Below are positions 35,323-47,097 of a stretch of DNA of 64,000 nucleotides, piece after piece. The translations under genes and the position numbers were made by a program. The notes under the pieces were generated by a model. The model ran no database searches and was not told the origin of the DNA. It saw only the letters and a program-made list of their open reading frames with translations. Numbering within the stretch: the stretch's first letter is position 1; every line of letters starts with the position of its first letter. This DNA comes from Polyangiaceae bacterium (GTDB taxonomy: Bacteria > Myxococcota_A > Polyangia > Polyangiales > Polyangiaceae), in contig JAICQO010000027.1 of assembly GCA_025937835.1 (NCBI GenBank), positions 1 through 64,000 on the forward strand. Reading direction: 5' to 3'.

Positions 35323-37581
35323 TCAGAAGGCCGCGTTGCCGCAGCTCAGGCCCTGCATGGTAGGGCTCTCGAGCTTCAAGGTGGCGAGAGGTGTGCCGAG
35401 GTCCGACACGGCGTTGGCTTCGATCCCGCCGTAAGAAACCGAGTAAACGGTGTCTTCGAAGAAGACGCCACGCCGGACGGCGCCGTCGTAGTAGCCGCCG
35501 CAGTAGCCGTAGAGCCCGTTTTCCTGGGTCGCGAGCAGCGACGAATGTTCGACGCTGCCAAGCTTTTGGATCCCGGACTCGACATCGACGTGGAACACCT
35601 CGAGCGCGCTCGACGGACCGTCTGCGGTCGCGCCGTAGCCGTACTGCCGGACGTAGGGGAACGCGAGCAGCTTACGATCCTCGAAGTAGGTGAAGGCCTT
35701 GTGGTTCTGCGCCGCTTCGGTCGTGGCGTACTCGCCGCCGTCGTACACGTACTTGTGCTGGAGCAGCGGCTTCAGCGGGTCGGTCACGTCGAAGACCTGA
35801 ATCGAGATGCCGTACCAGTAGCCGTCATCGGTGTGCTGGTGGCCCGTGTCGTCGGTCTCACGCCCGATCGTGAGCAGGTGCGTGGCGTCGAGCGGGCGCA
35901 TGTACTCGCTGAAGCCGGGGATGTGTAGCTCTCCGAGCACGGTGGGGTTCGCCGGGTCGTGCAGATCGATCACGAACAGCGGATCGGTGACGTGCCAGGT
36001 GACGACGTAAGCCATGTCCCCGACGAAGCGCGTCGCGTAGAGCTGCTCTCCGGGCGCGATCTCGCCGGCTTTGCCCTCGATTTCGAGCCCGCCGTCGCGA
36101 CTTGCGAGCACGTGCACGTGCGTCACCTGATTCTGTTTGCCGTCGTTGCGGTAGGGGCCGGAGCGGAGCTCGTTGGTGACGATGCGCACGTGGTCGGCCG
36201 TGGCGTCGAGCGCGAACTGGTCCGGCGCAGAGCCCGGGACGCTGCCCGAGCCCGTGTACACTGGCGCGCCGTCCTCCCCGAAATCGAAGCGGTGAACGTG
36301 CGTGGCGTTCAGCGTCTCGGCTGGGGCCGAGCTCGAGTCATCGACAAACGGGGCTTGGCGCAGACTCCAAGGAGCGATGAAGGCGTTGCTCGCTACCACC
36401 ATCGAGCTCGCGTTGCCGTAGACGAGCTCGGCGGAGCCGACGATGGAAAGCCGGCTCGGCGCGCGCGCCGGTGCCGCGAGGTCGAACGTGACGAGCTCGG
36501 TCATGCCGAACTCGGTGCTGCCCTCGGTCGGAACGTAGAAGTCGGCGCATGCCGTGCTCGCCGCCTGGACACCCGCGTCGGTCTTGGTGAACGACAGCGG
36601 GACCCAATCCGCGTAGCTGGTGCGCTCGATCGCAGCCTGATTTTTGAGTCGCAGCGCCTCCCAGGCCTGGATCTGTTCCGCGTCGGAGGGTGCGCCGTCG
36701 CCCGTCGCGTAAACCGGCGCGTAGTCGAGCACGGGGCCGTGCGCACCGCCTTGAAGGACGACACGCACCTGATCCTCGATGCGCCGTGACGACAGATAGG
36801 CGCCTTCGAAGTAGAGCTCGCGGGTCACGTTGGCGGTATCGCCTTCGAGCTCGAGCACCGTGACCTTGGTCAGCCCGTTGGCGAACAATCCGCCGCCGGC
36901 GCCGGGCGCGATCCCGAGGTCGGCCGCCGGAAACACCGCGCTGTCGTAGGCGTCGCTGTACGCCCCGCGCGGCGTGAGGCCCGCCGCGCGGTAGACGGCG
37001 CTGCCATCCGTTCGTGAAAACACGATCGCCTGCTTGTCCGTCACGAACATCTCTCGAGGCTCACCCTCGATATCGATCCCGGAGGCCAGAGACAGGTTCG
37101 CCGCCGGCCAAGCGTTGACTATCAACAGCCGTTGACCGTGCAGCACGTAGAGCCGCGTCCCGACCGCCTTGACGATGTCGGCTTCGTCGACGCCCTTCAC
37201 CTGCGTCTCGGTCTCCGAATGGGCGGGCGTGGGGGACTCGGCGGCGGCGTCTCCCGCGGCCGGCGCGCCCGGTGGCGGCGCATTGCCCGGCCCTCCGCCG
37301 GGCACCACGAGCACGGTCCCGCGCCCCCGGTACGTGTATCCCTCTTTAACGGCGCGGATCTCGGCGTCGATGCGTCGATTCATCTTCGAGCTCGCGTCCG
37401 CCCGGAGCGAGGCCGTCAGCTCGTCGCAAGAGCCCGTGCGTTCGAGCGCGACCTTCGTGGTGCCGATCCGGGGCGTCCCCTCGTGCTCGGCCGATTCCGG
37501 TCCGGAGCTCCCCGCCTCGCACCCGATGTTCAGCAGCAGCACCGTCGTCCCCAATCCGAACCACGCGCGTGTCTTGCCCAT
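35323..37581 (-). CDS. Secreted beta-propeller lipoprotein
   Basis: Signal peptide with lipobox NIGC (C21). After a ~100-residue Pro/Ala linker, the sequence ETQVKGVDEADIVKAVGTRLYVLHGQRL begins the Beta_propel family (PF09826) and the domain runs to the end. This family occurs in bacteria and archaea as secreted or membrane-anchored propellers of unknown function, often near peptidases. The 752-residue length is normal for the family. The gene is minus-strand, convergent-free at its 3' end and starts 128 bp from the WYL regulator end. Confidence 0.83.
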   Translation of the reverse strand: MGKTRAWFGLGTTVLLLNIGCEAGSSGPESAEHEGTPRIGTTKVALERTGSCDELTASLRADASSKMNRRIDAEIRAVKEGYTYRGRGTVLVVPGGGPGNAPPPGAPAAGDAAAESPTPAHSETETQVKGVDEADIVKAVGTRLYVLHGQRLLIVNAWPAANLSLASGIDIEGEPREMFVTDKQAIVFSRTDGSAVYRAAGLTPRGAYSDAYDSAVFPAADLGIAPGAGGGLFANGLTKVTVLELEGDTANVTRELYFEGAYLSSRRIEDQVRVVLQGGAHGPVLDYAPVYATGDGAPSDAEQIQAWEALRLKNQAAIERTSYADWVPLSFTKTDAGVQAASTACADFYVPTEGSTEFGMTELVTFDLAAPARAPSRLSIVGSAELVYGNASSMVVASNAFIAPWSLRQAPFVDDSSSAPAETLNATHVHRFDFGEDGAPVYTGSGSVPGSAPDQFALDATADHVRIVTNELRSGPYRNDGKQNQVTHVHVLASRDGGLEIEGKAGEIAPGEQLYATRFVGDMAYVVTWHVTDPLFVIDLHDPANPTVLGELHIPGFSEYMRPLDATHLLTIGRETDDTGHQHTDDGYWYGISIQVFDVTDPLKPLLQHKYVYDGGEYATTEAAQNHKAFTYFEDRKLLAFPYVRQYGYGATADGPSSALEVFHVDVESGIQKLGSVEHSSLLATQENGLYGYCGGYYDGAVRRGVFFEDTVYSVSYGGIEANAVSDLGTPLATLKLESPTMQGLSCGNAAF

Positions 37582-37709
37582 GCCGGAGCGCTAGCAATTC
37601 CTCTGCCAGCTCTTCCCCAAGCGATTTCGCCGGGTTGCCCTGTGGGGGCGCCCAGACTGCTGGCACTACCTGAGCCAGGCCCCTGATCGAGCCGCCGCAA
37701 TCGTCGGCG

Positions 37710-38771
37710 CTAGCTCTTCGCCTTGCGGGCTTTCGTCGGGGTCGGGCCCTGATAGCGCTCGAGCGCGCCTTCGAGCTCGGCGCGGACGGCTTCCACGAGC
37801 TCCGGCGGCTCGACCACGCGCGCGCGCTTGCCCCACTCGAGCACCCAGCTCGTGATCTGCAGCAGGTTGCCGATCGTGAGCGTGAGGCGGACGCCGCCGC
37901 CGGGTAAGCCCTGAAGCTTTTGAGAAGCGTGGACCTTGCGCACGCGGATGTACTCCGCAGCTGCTGCGTCGAAGTCGATCACTACTTTTTTGGGCGTGGG
38001 GCTCTTCCAGATCCCGAACTCGCCCTGGAAGTACTCCTCGACGTTGAAGTCGGACGGGAGCTCGAAGCGCTCGGTGGCCGCGCATTCCGTATCGCGCATG
38101 CGATCGAGCACGAAGGTGCGCACCTCGCCGCGCGCGACGTGATAGCCGACCGAGTAAATCGAGTCGCGGTGCAGGACGAGCGCGTAGGGGTGGATGGTGA
38201 TCCGCTCTTCCGCTGCCTTGGTCGCGCTGCGGTAGCTCAGCGTGAGCGGGCGCAGATCCGACACGGCCTGGAACAGGTCGTCGAGCTCCTGGGTCTTCTC
38301 CGCGTAGTTCTTGGGTGCGTGCGGGAGATACAGGAAGCGATCTTCGAGGCGTGCGTCGGCGAGCCCCGCGTTCGGACCGCGGCCGGGGCGCTGGGCGAAC
38401 GCCAACAGCTTGTTCACGGCCAGATCGATCTCTTCGAACAGCGTCGAGCCGCGCATCGGCTCGAACAGACGCCGAGCGGCGAGCAGCGCATAGGCCTGGG
38501 TGCGGCGCAGCTCGACCTTGCGAGCGACCTCGCCCGAGCGGATCTTCCAGACCAACGCGCCCCCGCCGCGCGTCGGCGTCGACTCGAGCTGGTAGTCGCG
38601 GGCGATCTCGGGCAGGTAACGGCGCAGCGTGCGGACCGTGACCTGCAGCGCCTCGGCGAGCTCGTAGAGCGTGAGGCCCCGCGGGTGGCGCTCGAGCAGC
38701 TCGCGCACGCGGTCGACGCGCCGGTGTTGTGTGAACTTGCCGCTCGGGCGGCCGCGCGCGGCCTTGGTCAC
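37710..38771 (-). CDS. HTH-WYL transcriptional regulator
   Basis: Residues ~10-75 form a winged HTH (RGLTLYELAEALQVTVRTLRRYLPEI). The middle and end contain a WYL domain (ITIHPYALVLHRDSIYSVGYHVARGEVRTFVLDRMRDTE) and a WCX extension. The GTG at 38771 is used because the frame further upstream overlaps the phosphorylase gene and has no HTH features; a GGAG lies 8 nt before it. It is divergent from the pyrimidine phosphorylase gene with a 45-bp spacer, so it may control that gene, but this is inference. Confidence 0.85.
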   Translation of the reverse strand: MTKAARGRPSGKFTQHRRVDRVRELLERHPRGLTLYELAEALQVTVRTLRRYLPEIARDYQLESTPTRGGGALVWKIRSGEVARKVELRRTQAYALLAARRLFEPMRGSTLFEEIDLAVNKLLAFAQRPGRGPNAGLADARLEDRFLYLPHAPKNYAEKTQELDDLFQAVSDLRPLTLSYRSATKAAEERITIHPYALVLHRDSIYSVGYHVARGEVRTFVLDRMRDTECAATERFELPSDFNVEEYFQGEFGIWKSPTPKKVVIDFDAAAAEYIRVRKVHASQKLQGLPGGGVRLTLTIGNLLQITSWVLEWGKRARVVEPPELVEAVRAELEGALERYQGPTPTKARKAKS

Positions 38772-38816
38772 CGGGGTGGCTCCATCTGGTATACGGTCCG
38801 CCGAGGATACTCGCTC

Positions 38817-40120
<1,304 letters not shown>

Positions 40121-40124
<4 letters not shown>

Positions 40125-42148
40125 TGCACGCGTTGGCCGGGCTTCGCGCCGGCGTCCGGCGCTAGCACGAACACCTCTTTGTCACCGGGGCCGGCCGCGA
40201 CGACCATGCCCTCGCTCAGGCCGAAGCGCATCTGACGCGGCGCCAGGTTCGCCACCATCACCACCAGGCGCCCGACCAGCTGCTCTGGGTCGTAGGCCGC
40301 CTTGATTCCGGCGAACACGTTGCGCGTCACACCGCCGCCGAGGCTCAGCGTCAGGCGCAAAAGCTTCTTGGCTTCGGGCACGGGCTCGGCGGCGACCACG
40401 CGCGCCACGCGCAGATCGACCTTGGTGAAATCGTCGATCGTGCACTCGGGGGCGAGCGGCTCGGCGGCGAGCGCGGCGCCGTCGTCGGCGGGCTCGGTGG
40501 GGGCGTCTGCGACGGGCGTGGGCTCGGGCACCACCAGGGCTTCGAACTTCTTGGGATCCATGCGTTCCATCAGGTGCGAAAAGGCCGCGACCGGGGTGCC
40601 GGTGAGCGGGGCGTTGGCGTCGTCCAGGCTCTTTATCGGAGCGCCGAGCAGCTTCTCCGTCGCTTCCGCGAGGCGCGGCAGCACGGGCGTCAGGTACACG
40701 ACGATCTGCCGGAACAGGTTCAGAACGACGCTCGAGACGTCCTGCACGTCCTTCGCGCGTGCGGGATCCTTCTTGAGCTTCCACGGCTCCATCCGGTCCA
40801 CGTACTCGTTGGCGCGATCGGCGAGCGCCATGATCACGCGCATCGCGCGCGCGAAATCGAAGACCTCGTAGGCGTCGCGGATCTCGGTACCGGCCTCGAC
40901 CGCGGCTCGGAACAGCCCGCCGTCGTCGGGGTACTCCGCCGAGAGCCCGGTCTTCTCGAGGAAGCGCGCCGAGCGGCTGGCCAGGTTCACCACCTTGCCG
41001 ACGAGATCGGAGTTGACCTTGGCGGACAGCTCCTCGGGGTTCAGATCGATGTCCTCGACGCGCGCGCTGAGCTTGGTCGCGTAGAAATAGCGGAGCTGCT
41101 GCGGATCGAGCCCGGCGTCGAGGTAGCCGCGCGCGGACACCAGCGTGCCCTTCGACTTCGACAGCTTCTCCCCGCGCATGTTGAGGAAGCCATGCACCTG
41201 GATCCGGTCCGGCAGGTTGTAGCCCGCGGCGCGCAGCATCGACGGCCAGAACAGCGTGTGGAAGTAGGTGATGTCCTTGCCGATGAAGTGGACGACCCGG
41301 GTGTCCGGATCCTTCCACCAGTCCTCGAGCTTCTCGCCATGCTTTTCACACCATTCCTGGGTCGAGGCCATGTAGCCGATCGGCGCGTCGAACCAGACGT
41401 ACCAGTACTGACCGGGAGCGTCCGGGATCTCGAAGCCGAAGTACGGCGCGGGGCGCGACACGTCCCAATCGCGCAGCGGCTCCGCCAGGAAGTGACCCGC
41501 GATGTAGTTGGCGATCTCCGGCTGTAGCCGCCCCGGAGTCTGCGTCCAGCCCGTCAAGAAGTCGTGCAGCGGCTCGAGCGTGACGAACAGGTGCTGCGCG
41601 CTCCGCACCTCGGGGCGGGCGCCGCTCAGCGTGCTCACCGGGTTCACGAGCTCGACCGCCGAATAGGTGCTGCCGCACTTCTCGCAAGAGTCGCCGTATT
41701 GATCCGGCGTACCGCAGCGCGGGCAGGTGCCCTTCACGAAGCGATCGGCGAGGAACACGCCTGCCTGGGGATCGAACAGCTGCGTCACCTCGCGCTCGAC
41801 GACGCGCCCGGCGCTGCGCAGCGCCTGCCACAGCTCGCCGCACAGCTTGCGGTTCGCGTCTGAGTGCGTGCTCCCGAAATGGTCGAAGGCCACGTCGAAG
41901 CCGGCGAAGTCCCGCTGGTGCGCCTGGCTCATCTCGCCGATCAGGGCTTCTTCGGTCCGGCCCTCTTTGCGCGCGCGGATCATGATCGCGGTGCCGTGGG
42001 TGTCGTCGGCGCACAGATAGATGGCGCGACGACCGGACAGCTTCTGGAAGCGCACCCAGATGTCGGTCTGAATGTATTCGACCAGGTGCCCGAGGTGAAT
42101 GTGTCCGTTCGCGTAGGGTAACGCGCTCGTGACCAAGATTTTCGACAT
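40121..42148 (-). CDS. metG: Methionyl-tRNA synthetase
   Basis: A class I synthetase charging tRNA-Met and initiator tRNA. HIGH is [12 protein letters not shown] (10-21). A CxxC zinc knuckle is at [17 protein letters not shown] (~143-159). KMSKS is [10 protein letters not shown] near 329. A C-terminal EMAP/Trbp111-like tRNA-binding domain (~575-675, [35 protein letters not shown]) gives the E. coli-type dimeric form, 675 residues. The lipoprotein gene upstream ends 21 bp before this start and is probably cotranscribed. Confidence 0.96.
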
Positions 42149-42169
42149 GATGAGCTGCCGCGCGGGAGT

Positions 42170-42922
42170 CTACGGCACTTTCACGGGACCCGGAAGCGCG
42201 GCGCCGCTGCGAACATGGCGCACGACCTCTTCGACGAGCCGCTTGTCGTACTCCTCGCAGTCGGCCGTGACCTCGCCCATCGAAGCGCCGCGGCAGTTCT
42301 TGCGGCGCGCCTCGTAGGTGGCGCCAATCTCCGGTTCCGCCTCCAGTGCAGTGCGCATGTCGACGCTGAGGCGCTTCCACTCGACGCGCGAGTGGCGGAC
42401 CTGGCGGGGCGGCGTGGTCGAAAAGTCGCCGTCGTGGATCGTGGCGCACGAGCCGTTCCAGCGCAGCACGTCGTAGCCGGACTGATCGTTGATCCGCATC
42501 TCGCCGGTGTTGTTGCGGCGGCGCAGCGCGATCACCTCTTCCCCCATCTCCATGCGCTCACCGAGCAGCGACATGCCGCCCGAGGCGTTGAAGGGCTCCG
42601 CGCGCGCCCGCATGTAGAAGCGCTGCCAGGGCGTGCCGGGCTTGAACATGTGCAGGGCGACGTCCGGGTAGATGTCGTTGCAGAGCTTGTTGACCCAGGT
42701 CGTGGGCGGCAAGCACTCGCCGCGCTGCTTTCGCTTCGAGCAGCGCTGCGGGATCTTGGCGCGAACCTCTGCCGCTGCTCGCCGCTTGCCCCGTCTGCCC
42801 TCGGAGCCCGAGTTCTTGGCGGTAGCGTGAGCCGTTTCCGGGCTCGGAGCGCTCTCACTGGCGCCGCCGCACCCGAAGAGGACCGAGCCTCCGAGGAGAC
42901 CAACAACCATCAACCAGCGCAT
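42170..42922 (-). CDS. Hypothetical lipoprotein upstream of metG
   Basis: A signal peptide ends in LFGC (C18). A short Lys/Arg-rich linker is followed by a ~190-residue domain with five Cys (CSKRKQRGEC, CNDI, CATI, CRGA, CEEY) and no family I recognise. It contains WVNKLCNDIYPDVALHMFKPGTPWQRFYMRARAEPFN, which looks like a compact, disulfide-bonded periplasmic fold. The ATG at 42922 (MRWLMVVGLL) is taken as the start since earlier in-frame codons give an Arg-rich N-terminus before the hydrophobic core. Confidence 0.7.
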   Translation of the reverse strand: MRWLMVVGLLGGSVLFGCGGASESAPSPETAHATAKNSGSEGRRGKRRAAAEVRAKIPQRCSKRKQRGECLPPTTWVNKLCNDIYPDVALHMFKPGTPWQRFYMRARAEPFNASGGMSLLGERMEMGEEVIALRRRNNTGEMRINDQSGYDVLRWNGSCATIHDGDFSTTPPRQVRHSRVEWKRLSVDMRTALEAEPEIGATYEARRKNCRGASMGEVTADCEEYDKRLVEEVVRHVRSGAALPGPVKVP

Positions 42923-43109
42923 TCCGCGCGAAGCAAAGCGCTCTCGCACCGCGGTGTCAATCGGTCGCGCGGCCCGTTTGCTGCTCCGAGCGCGACCGGT
43001 CGCGCCGATTGAGGAAACATCCACCCGAGCAGTCCGACGCGACCGCGATAATTTCGACCAGCGAAGAATCTTGCGTCGAACCCCGCTCTTCGCCACGCTG
43101 GGTCTCGTC

Positions 43110-43958
43110 GTGGGACTGCTTCAAGGAAAAGTCGCGATCGTGACAGGTGCCGGAAACGGCATCGGCAAAGCTACCGCGCTGGCCCTCGCCCGCGAAGGCG
43201 CCCGCGTCGTCGTCAACGACGTCGGTGGCACGCGCGACGGCAGCGGCGAGGCCTCCTCGGCTGCCGACGCCGTGGTCGAAGCCATCCGCGCCGCCGGCGG
43301 CGAGGCCCGCGCCAACTACGATAGCGTCGCGACCGCCGAGGGTGCCCGCGCCATCGTCGCTGCGGCGCTCGACGGCTTCGGCGGCCTGGACGTGCTGATC
43401 AACAACGCCGGCATCCTGCGCGACAAGACACTGCTGAAGATGGACCAGGCGCAGTGGGACGCGGTGCTCGCCGTGCACCTGACAGGCACGTTCCTGTGTC
43501 TGCAGGCGGCGGCGAACGCCATGAAAGATCGCGGGACCCGGGGCAGCATCGTCAACACCACCAGCGTCTCGGGCCTGCTCGGCAATTTCGGCCAGGCCAA
43601 TTACTCTGCCGCGAAGGCCGGCATCTACGGCTTGACCCGCACCGCGTCGATCGAGCTCCAGCGTTACGGCATCCGTGTCAACGCGGTCGCGCCGATCGCC
43701 AAGACGCGCATGACCGAGGACCTGCCGATGTTCCAGAAGATCGACGACTCGCTGTCGCCGGAGCACATCGCCCCTGCCCACGTGTTCCTCGCGAGCGAGC
43801 TGTCGAAGGACGTGAGCGGAGCCGTGCTCGCGGTCGCGGGCGCGCGCATCAGCGTCTACAAGGTCGTCGAGAGCGCCGGGAAGTACAAGGATACCGAGCG
43901 CGGGCCGTGGACACCCGAAGAGATAGCCGAGCACTTCGAGGCGATCAGCAAGATCTGA
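43110..43958 (+). CDS. SDR-family oxidoreductase (3-hydroxyacyl-CoA dehydrogenase-like)
   Basis: Classical short-chain dehydrogenase: Rossmann TGAGNGIG (12-19), NNAG (~95), Ser in NTTSVSG and the YxxxK pair YSAAK (~167). The NDVGGTRDGSGEASSAADAVVEAIRAAGGEA segment with an insertion after the second strand is typical of the HSD17B4/MFE-2 and FabG-like R-specific hydroxyacyl-CoA group. It likely oxidises 3-hydroxyacyl-CoA or a related alcohol with NAD(H). The start is GTG at 43110 (VGLLQGKVAIVTG). It is not part of an evident operon. Confidence 0.85.
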   Translation: MGLLQGKVAIVTGAGNGIGKATALALAREGARVVVNDVGGTRDGSGEASSAADAVVEAIRAAGGEARANYDSVATAEGARAIVAAALDGFGGLDVLINNAGILRDKTLLKMDQAQWDAVLAVHLTGTFLCLQAAANAMKDRGTRGSIVNTTSVSGLLGNFGQANYSAAKAGIYGLTRTASIELQRYGIRVNAVAPIAKTRMTEDLPMFQKIDDSLSPEHIAPAHVFLASELSKDVSGAVLAVAGARISVYKVVESAGKYKDTERGPWTPEEIAEHFEAISKI

Positions 43959-43983
43959 TCTATAACCCCGGCCGCGAGCGGAT

Positions 43984-45486
43984 ATGAGCAGCGGACCAAC
44001 GCCCCCCACCCCCGCTCCGGATCCGCCCCCGGAAACCCAGGCGATTCAGCGGCGGATCCGGCTCGGTGCGCTGGCGCTCGGGGCGCGTTCGATCCTGCAG
44101 CAGCTGACGACGCTGGTAGCCAACGTGTACCTCGCGCGCGTGCTCACGCCCGCGGACTACGGCGTGTTCGCGATCGTGCAGTTCGCGATGCAGTTCTTCG
44201 TGGTGTTCGGGGACGTGGGGCTCGGTCCCTCGCTCGTGCAGAAGAAGGAGACGCCGAAGCAAGAAGAGCTGTCCACGGTGTTCTGGTTCCAGCTCGGCCT
44301 GTCGCTCGGCGTTTTGGCAGTGATCTTCGTGGCCGCGCCGTTCGTGCTCAGGCTCTGGCCGGGGTTGCCTCGGGGCACGGAGTGGCTGTTGCGCGGGCTC
44401 GCGCTGACGTTCCTGTTCACGGTGCTGAAGGTCGTCCCGTCGCTGCTGCTCGAGCGCAACCTGCGCTTCGGGCGGATCTCGATGATCGAGTTTTTCGGCA
44501 CCGTCACCTTCTACGCCACGGCGGTGATCCTCGCCGCGCGCGGCGCCAACGCCGCCTCGCTGGTCCTGGCTTCGGTGGCCCAGGCCGGGTTCGTGGCGAT
44601 CACGCTCAACCTGGTCCAGCGCTGGCGGCCGAGCTTCGTGTTCGATCGTGCAGCGCTGCGCGGCATGCTGAGGTTCGGCGTGAATTACCAGGGAAAGGTC
44701 GTGATGAGCCTGGTCAACTCGTCGGTCACGCCGCTGGTCGGCGGCATTCGCCTCGGCGAGTACGGGCTCGGGATCGTGAACTTCGCCCACAACACGGCCT
44801 GGTTCCCGGTGCAGCTGGTCTACATCATGGGCCGGGTTTCGTTCCCCGCCTTCAGCCGCCTGCAGCACGATCAAAAGGCGCTCGCCGCCGAGATCGAGCG
44901 CACGATCGTGGTCTGCGCCACCGCCACGCTGTTCTTCGTGGGGCTGTGCCTCGGGATCGGGCCGCGGTTCGTCGACATCATCTATTCGGCCAAGTGGTTG
45001 CCGGCGTTTCCCGCGCTGTACGTGTACTCGCTGGCGATAGCGATCGGCTTCCTGTCGCCGATCGTGGCCTCCGCGCTGGACGCGCTCGGACGGCCGCAGA
45101 TCGTATTCCGGCTGTCCATGGCCTGGAGCGTGATCAATTGGGTGTCGGTGGTGATCGCCACGGAGTTCGCGCGCACGCCGCTGGCGTTCGGGCTCGGCTA
45201 TTCGGTCCACGTCGTGCTCGGCAACCTGGCAGTGGTCCTGATCTTGCGCCGCGTGTTGCCGGAGGCGCGGCCGATCCGGCGCTTGCTCCCCGCAGCGCTC
45301 GGCTGCCTGCTGATCGCGGGGATCGGCCGTTTCTTGCTGTATCCCTGGCTGCAGGGAGGCGTGAGCCTCACCCTCGGGATCTTGGTCCTGGCCGCGGCGT
45401 TCCTCGGGCTCAACCTGCTGCTCGACCCCGCGCTGGCCTCGACGCTGCGCGCGGTGCTGAAAAAGAAGCCGCCGCGTCGAGCCTGA
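43984..45486 (+). CDS. Polysaccharide flippase (MOP/Wzx-like)
   Basis: 500 residues with about 12-14 membrane segments and the MOP-superfamily start ARSILQQLTTLVANVYLARVLTPADYGVFAIVQFAMQFF. This is the Wzx/RfbX-like group that moves undecaprenyl-linked oligosaccharides across the inner membrane for O-antigen, capsule or exopolysaccharide. GDVGLGPSLVQKKE is also characteristic. Neighbouring glycosyltransferase and rmlCD genes support a surface-glycan locus. It runs convergent to the glycosyltransferase gene, 7 bp apart. Confidence 0.88.
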   Translation: MSSGPTPPTPAPDPPPETQAIQRRIRLGALALGARSILQQLTTLVANVYLARVLTPADYGVFAIVQFAMQFFVVFGDVGLGPSLVQKKETPKQEELSTVFWFQLGLSLGVLAVIFVAAPFVLRLWPGLPRGTEWLLRGLALTFLFTVLKVVPSLLLERNLRFGRISMIEFFGTVTFYATAVILAARGANAASLVLASVAQAGFVAITLNLVQRWRPSFVFDRAALRGMLRFGVNYQGKVVMSLVNSSVTPLVGGIRLGEYGLGIVNFAHNTAWFPVQLVYIMGRVSFPAFSRLQHDQKALAAEIERTIVVCATATLFFVGLCLGIGPRFVDIIYSAKWLPAFPALYVYSLAIAIGFLSPIVASALDALGRPQIVFRLSMAWSVINWVSVVIATEFARTPLAFGLGYSVHVVLGNLAVVLILRRVLPEARPIRRLLPAALGCLLIAGIGRFLLYPWLQGGVSLTLGILVLAAAFLGLNLLLDPALASTLRAVLKKKPPRRA

Positions 45487-45493
45487 GCGGCGC

Positions 45494-47017
45494 TCAACGC
45501 TGAGCGCGGAGGACCTCGGCGAGCTCGGCCCAGAGCGCCGGATCGGTCGTCGCGAACACGGGCGTGCGCGGCAGACGCAGGGCGAGCGCGGCGCGCAGGG
45601 ACTCGTCGTCCGTCAGCACGGCGTCGAAGCAGCGCAGCGGCTCGGCGCCTTCTTCGGAAACCGGCTCCGTGTCTCGCGTGACGAAGCGGAACACCTTCAA
45701 GTGCCCGGCGCTGCGCCGCGCTTCAGCGAGCAACTCCGGCGCGTCTTCGTGATCCCAGACGAGCAGCGCACCGAAGCGCGCGACCGCCGAGGAGCGCAAG
45801 AAATCAGAGACCGGCGGCGTGTACGGCGGATACAGGACCTCGATGCCGCGACGTTGAAGCGCGTCCTTCGCGGCGCTCGGATCGTGCCCGGGTGACCACA
45901 CCGTGACCTGGAAGCCCGCAGCATCGGCGGCGAGAGCAGCCAGCGCGCTCCTGGCGTCTGGCGTGATCGGAGCCCCGGAAAGCAGCAGCAGTCCCGGCGC
46001 GCGCCTTCGATCGGCAGCGCTGAAGTTGCGCGTTTCGGGCGGCGCGTGCCCGTTCAGCACTTCCGACCAGCGCTCCAGGAACTTCTTGCGGTTGGCGATC
46101 AGGTGCTTGCTCGGCGTCCTGGCCTGCCCCTTGCTCTTGACCTTGCCGTGAGTGAGCCCCTCGAAATGCACGATCGTGGTCGCCGGCTGGTAGATGACCT
46201 CGTAGCCGGCGCGCCGCACCCGGAACGCGAGATCGGTGTCTTCGTAGTACGCGGGGGCGTAATGCTCGTCGAACCCGCCGAGCTCGTCCCAGACGGCCTT
46301 CGGGATCACCGCGCAGGCGGCCGAGCAGTAGTCGACGCGACGCGCGAAGGAGTATTCGGGGCGGGTCGGATCTTTCGTGCGCCCGTAGTGGCTGGTGGTG
46401 CCGTCGCGAAACGCCGTCGCTCCCGCCTCCTGCAGCCGGCCGTCGCCGAACAGGAGCTTGGCACCGACGAGCCCCGCGCGTGGAAAGAGCTCGAAGCTCT
46501 CGAGCATCGGCGAAAGCCAACCCGGAGTGAGCAACGTGTCGTTGTTGAGCAGACACAGGTAGCGACCGCGCGCCTGCCGGGCGGCGCCGTTGCAGGTCCG
46601 CAAAAAACCCAGATTCTCCGGATTTTCGACGACGCGAATTCCGCGAACGCGAGCCAGCATCTCACTCGTGCGATCCGGGGAGCGGTCATTGGCGACGATG
46701 ACCTCGAAGGACTTACCCGCTGGAGTTTCGGCGAGCGAGCGCAGGCAAGACCAGGTCGTCGCGAGCTGCCCGTACACGGGGATCACGATGCTGACCTCCG
46801 GCTGCTCGGAGGCCGGCAGTGACAGCTCGCTCTGCTCGATCTCGCGCCACGCCTCGGCTTCAGCCAGTGGAAGCGGAAATCGCGCCCGCGTGTGCCAGCG
46901 CCATTGGGAGCCCACGAATGCAGACAGCCTCGATTTCGCCGCCGCCACGGGCCTCGGTCTTCGGCCGCCGCCCGGGTTTCGCGCGCGTCTCACCATGTCC
47001 GTCTGCGGGAGTCGCAT
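45494..47017 (-). CDS. Family 2 glycosyltransferase with a C-terminal second domain
   Basis: The N-terminal half (~75-310) is a GT2 GT-A fold: VSIVIPVYGQLATTWSCLRSL, VANDRSPDRT, and the metal-binding NNDT motif, with ED of YEDTDLAFRVRRAGY as catalytic base region. The C-terminal ~150 residues (GLLLLSGAPITPDARSALAALAADAAGFQVTVWSP) resemble the start of a GT-B/GT4 Rossmann domain without a complete donor-site, so it may be a partner or inactive domain. It probably adds sugars to a polysaccharide. ATG at 47017 is used; 46996 is an alternative. Divergent from rmlC. Confidence 0.87.
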   Translation of the reverse strand: MRLPQTDMVRRARNPGGGRRPRPVAAAKSRLSAFVGSQWRWHTRARFPLPLAEAEAWREIEQSELSLPASEQPEVSIVIPVYGQLATTWSCLRSLAETPAGKSFEVIVANDRSPDRTSEMLARVRGIRVVENPENLGFLRTCNGAARQARGRYLCLLNNDTLLTPGWLSPMLESFELFPRAGLVGAKLLFGDGRLQEAGATAFRDGTTSHYGRTKDPTRPEYSFARRVDYCSAACAVIPKAVWDELGGFDEHYAPAYYEDTDLAFRVRRAGYEVIYQPATTIVHFEGLTHGKVKSKGQARTPSKHLIANRKKFLERWSEVLNGHAPPETRNFSAADRRRAPGLLLLSGAPITPDARSALAALAADAAGFQVTVWSPGHDPSAAKDALQRRGIEVLYPPYTPPVSDFLRSSAVARFGALLVWDHEDAPELLAEARRSAGHLKVFRFVTRDTEPVSEEGAEPLRCFDAVLTDDESLRAALALRLPRTPVFATTDPALWAELAEVLRAQR

Positions 47018-47097
47018 CCCGCCGCACTGGCTGTCAAGCGCGACCGGCCAGGCCGCCCGGAGCGTGCTAAGTCGCCGAGCCTCGGCGGTAGCAGTCC

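Noticed and set aside
37920-38816. Long N-terminal extension of the phosphorylase frame
   Set aside because: It is antisense to the WYL regulator, and the phosphorylase family begins at MIRPVEIIQKK.
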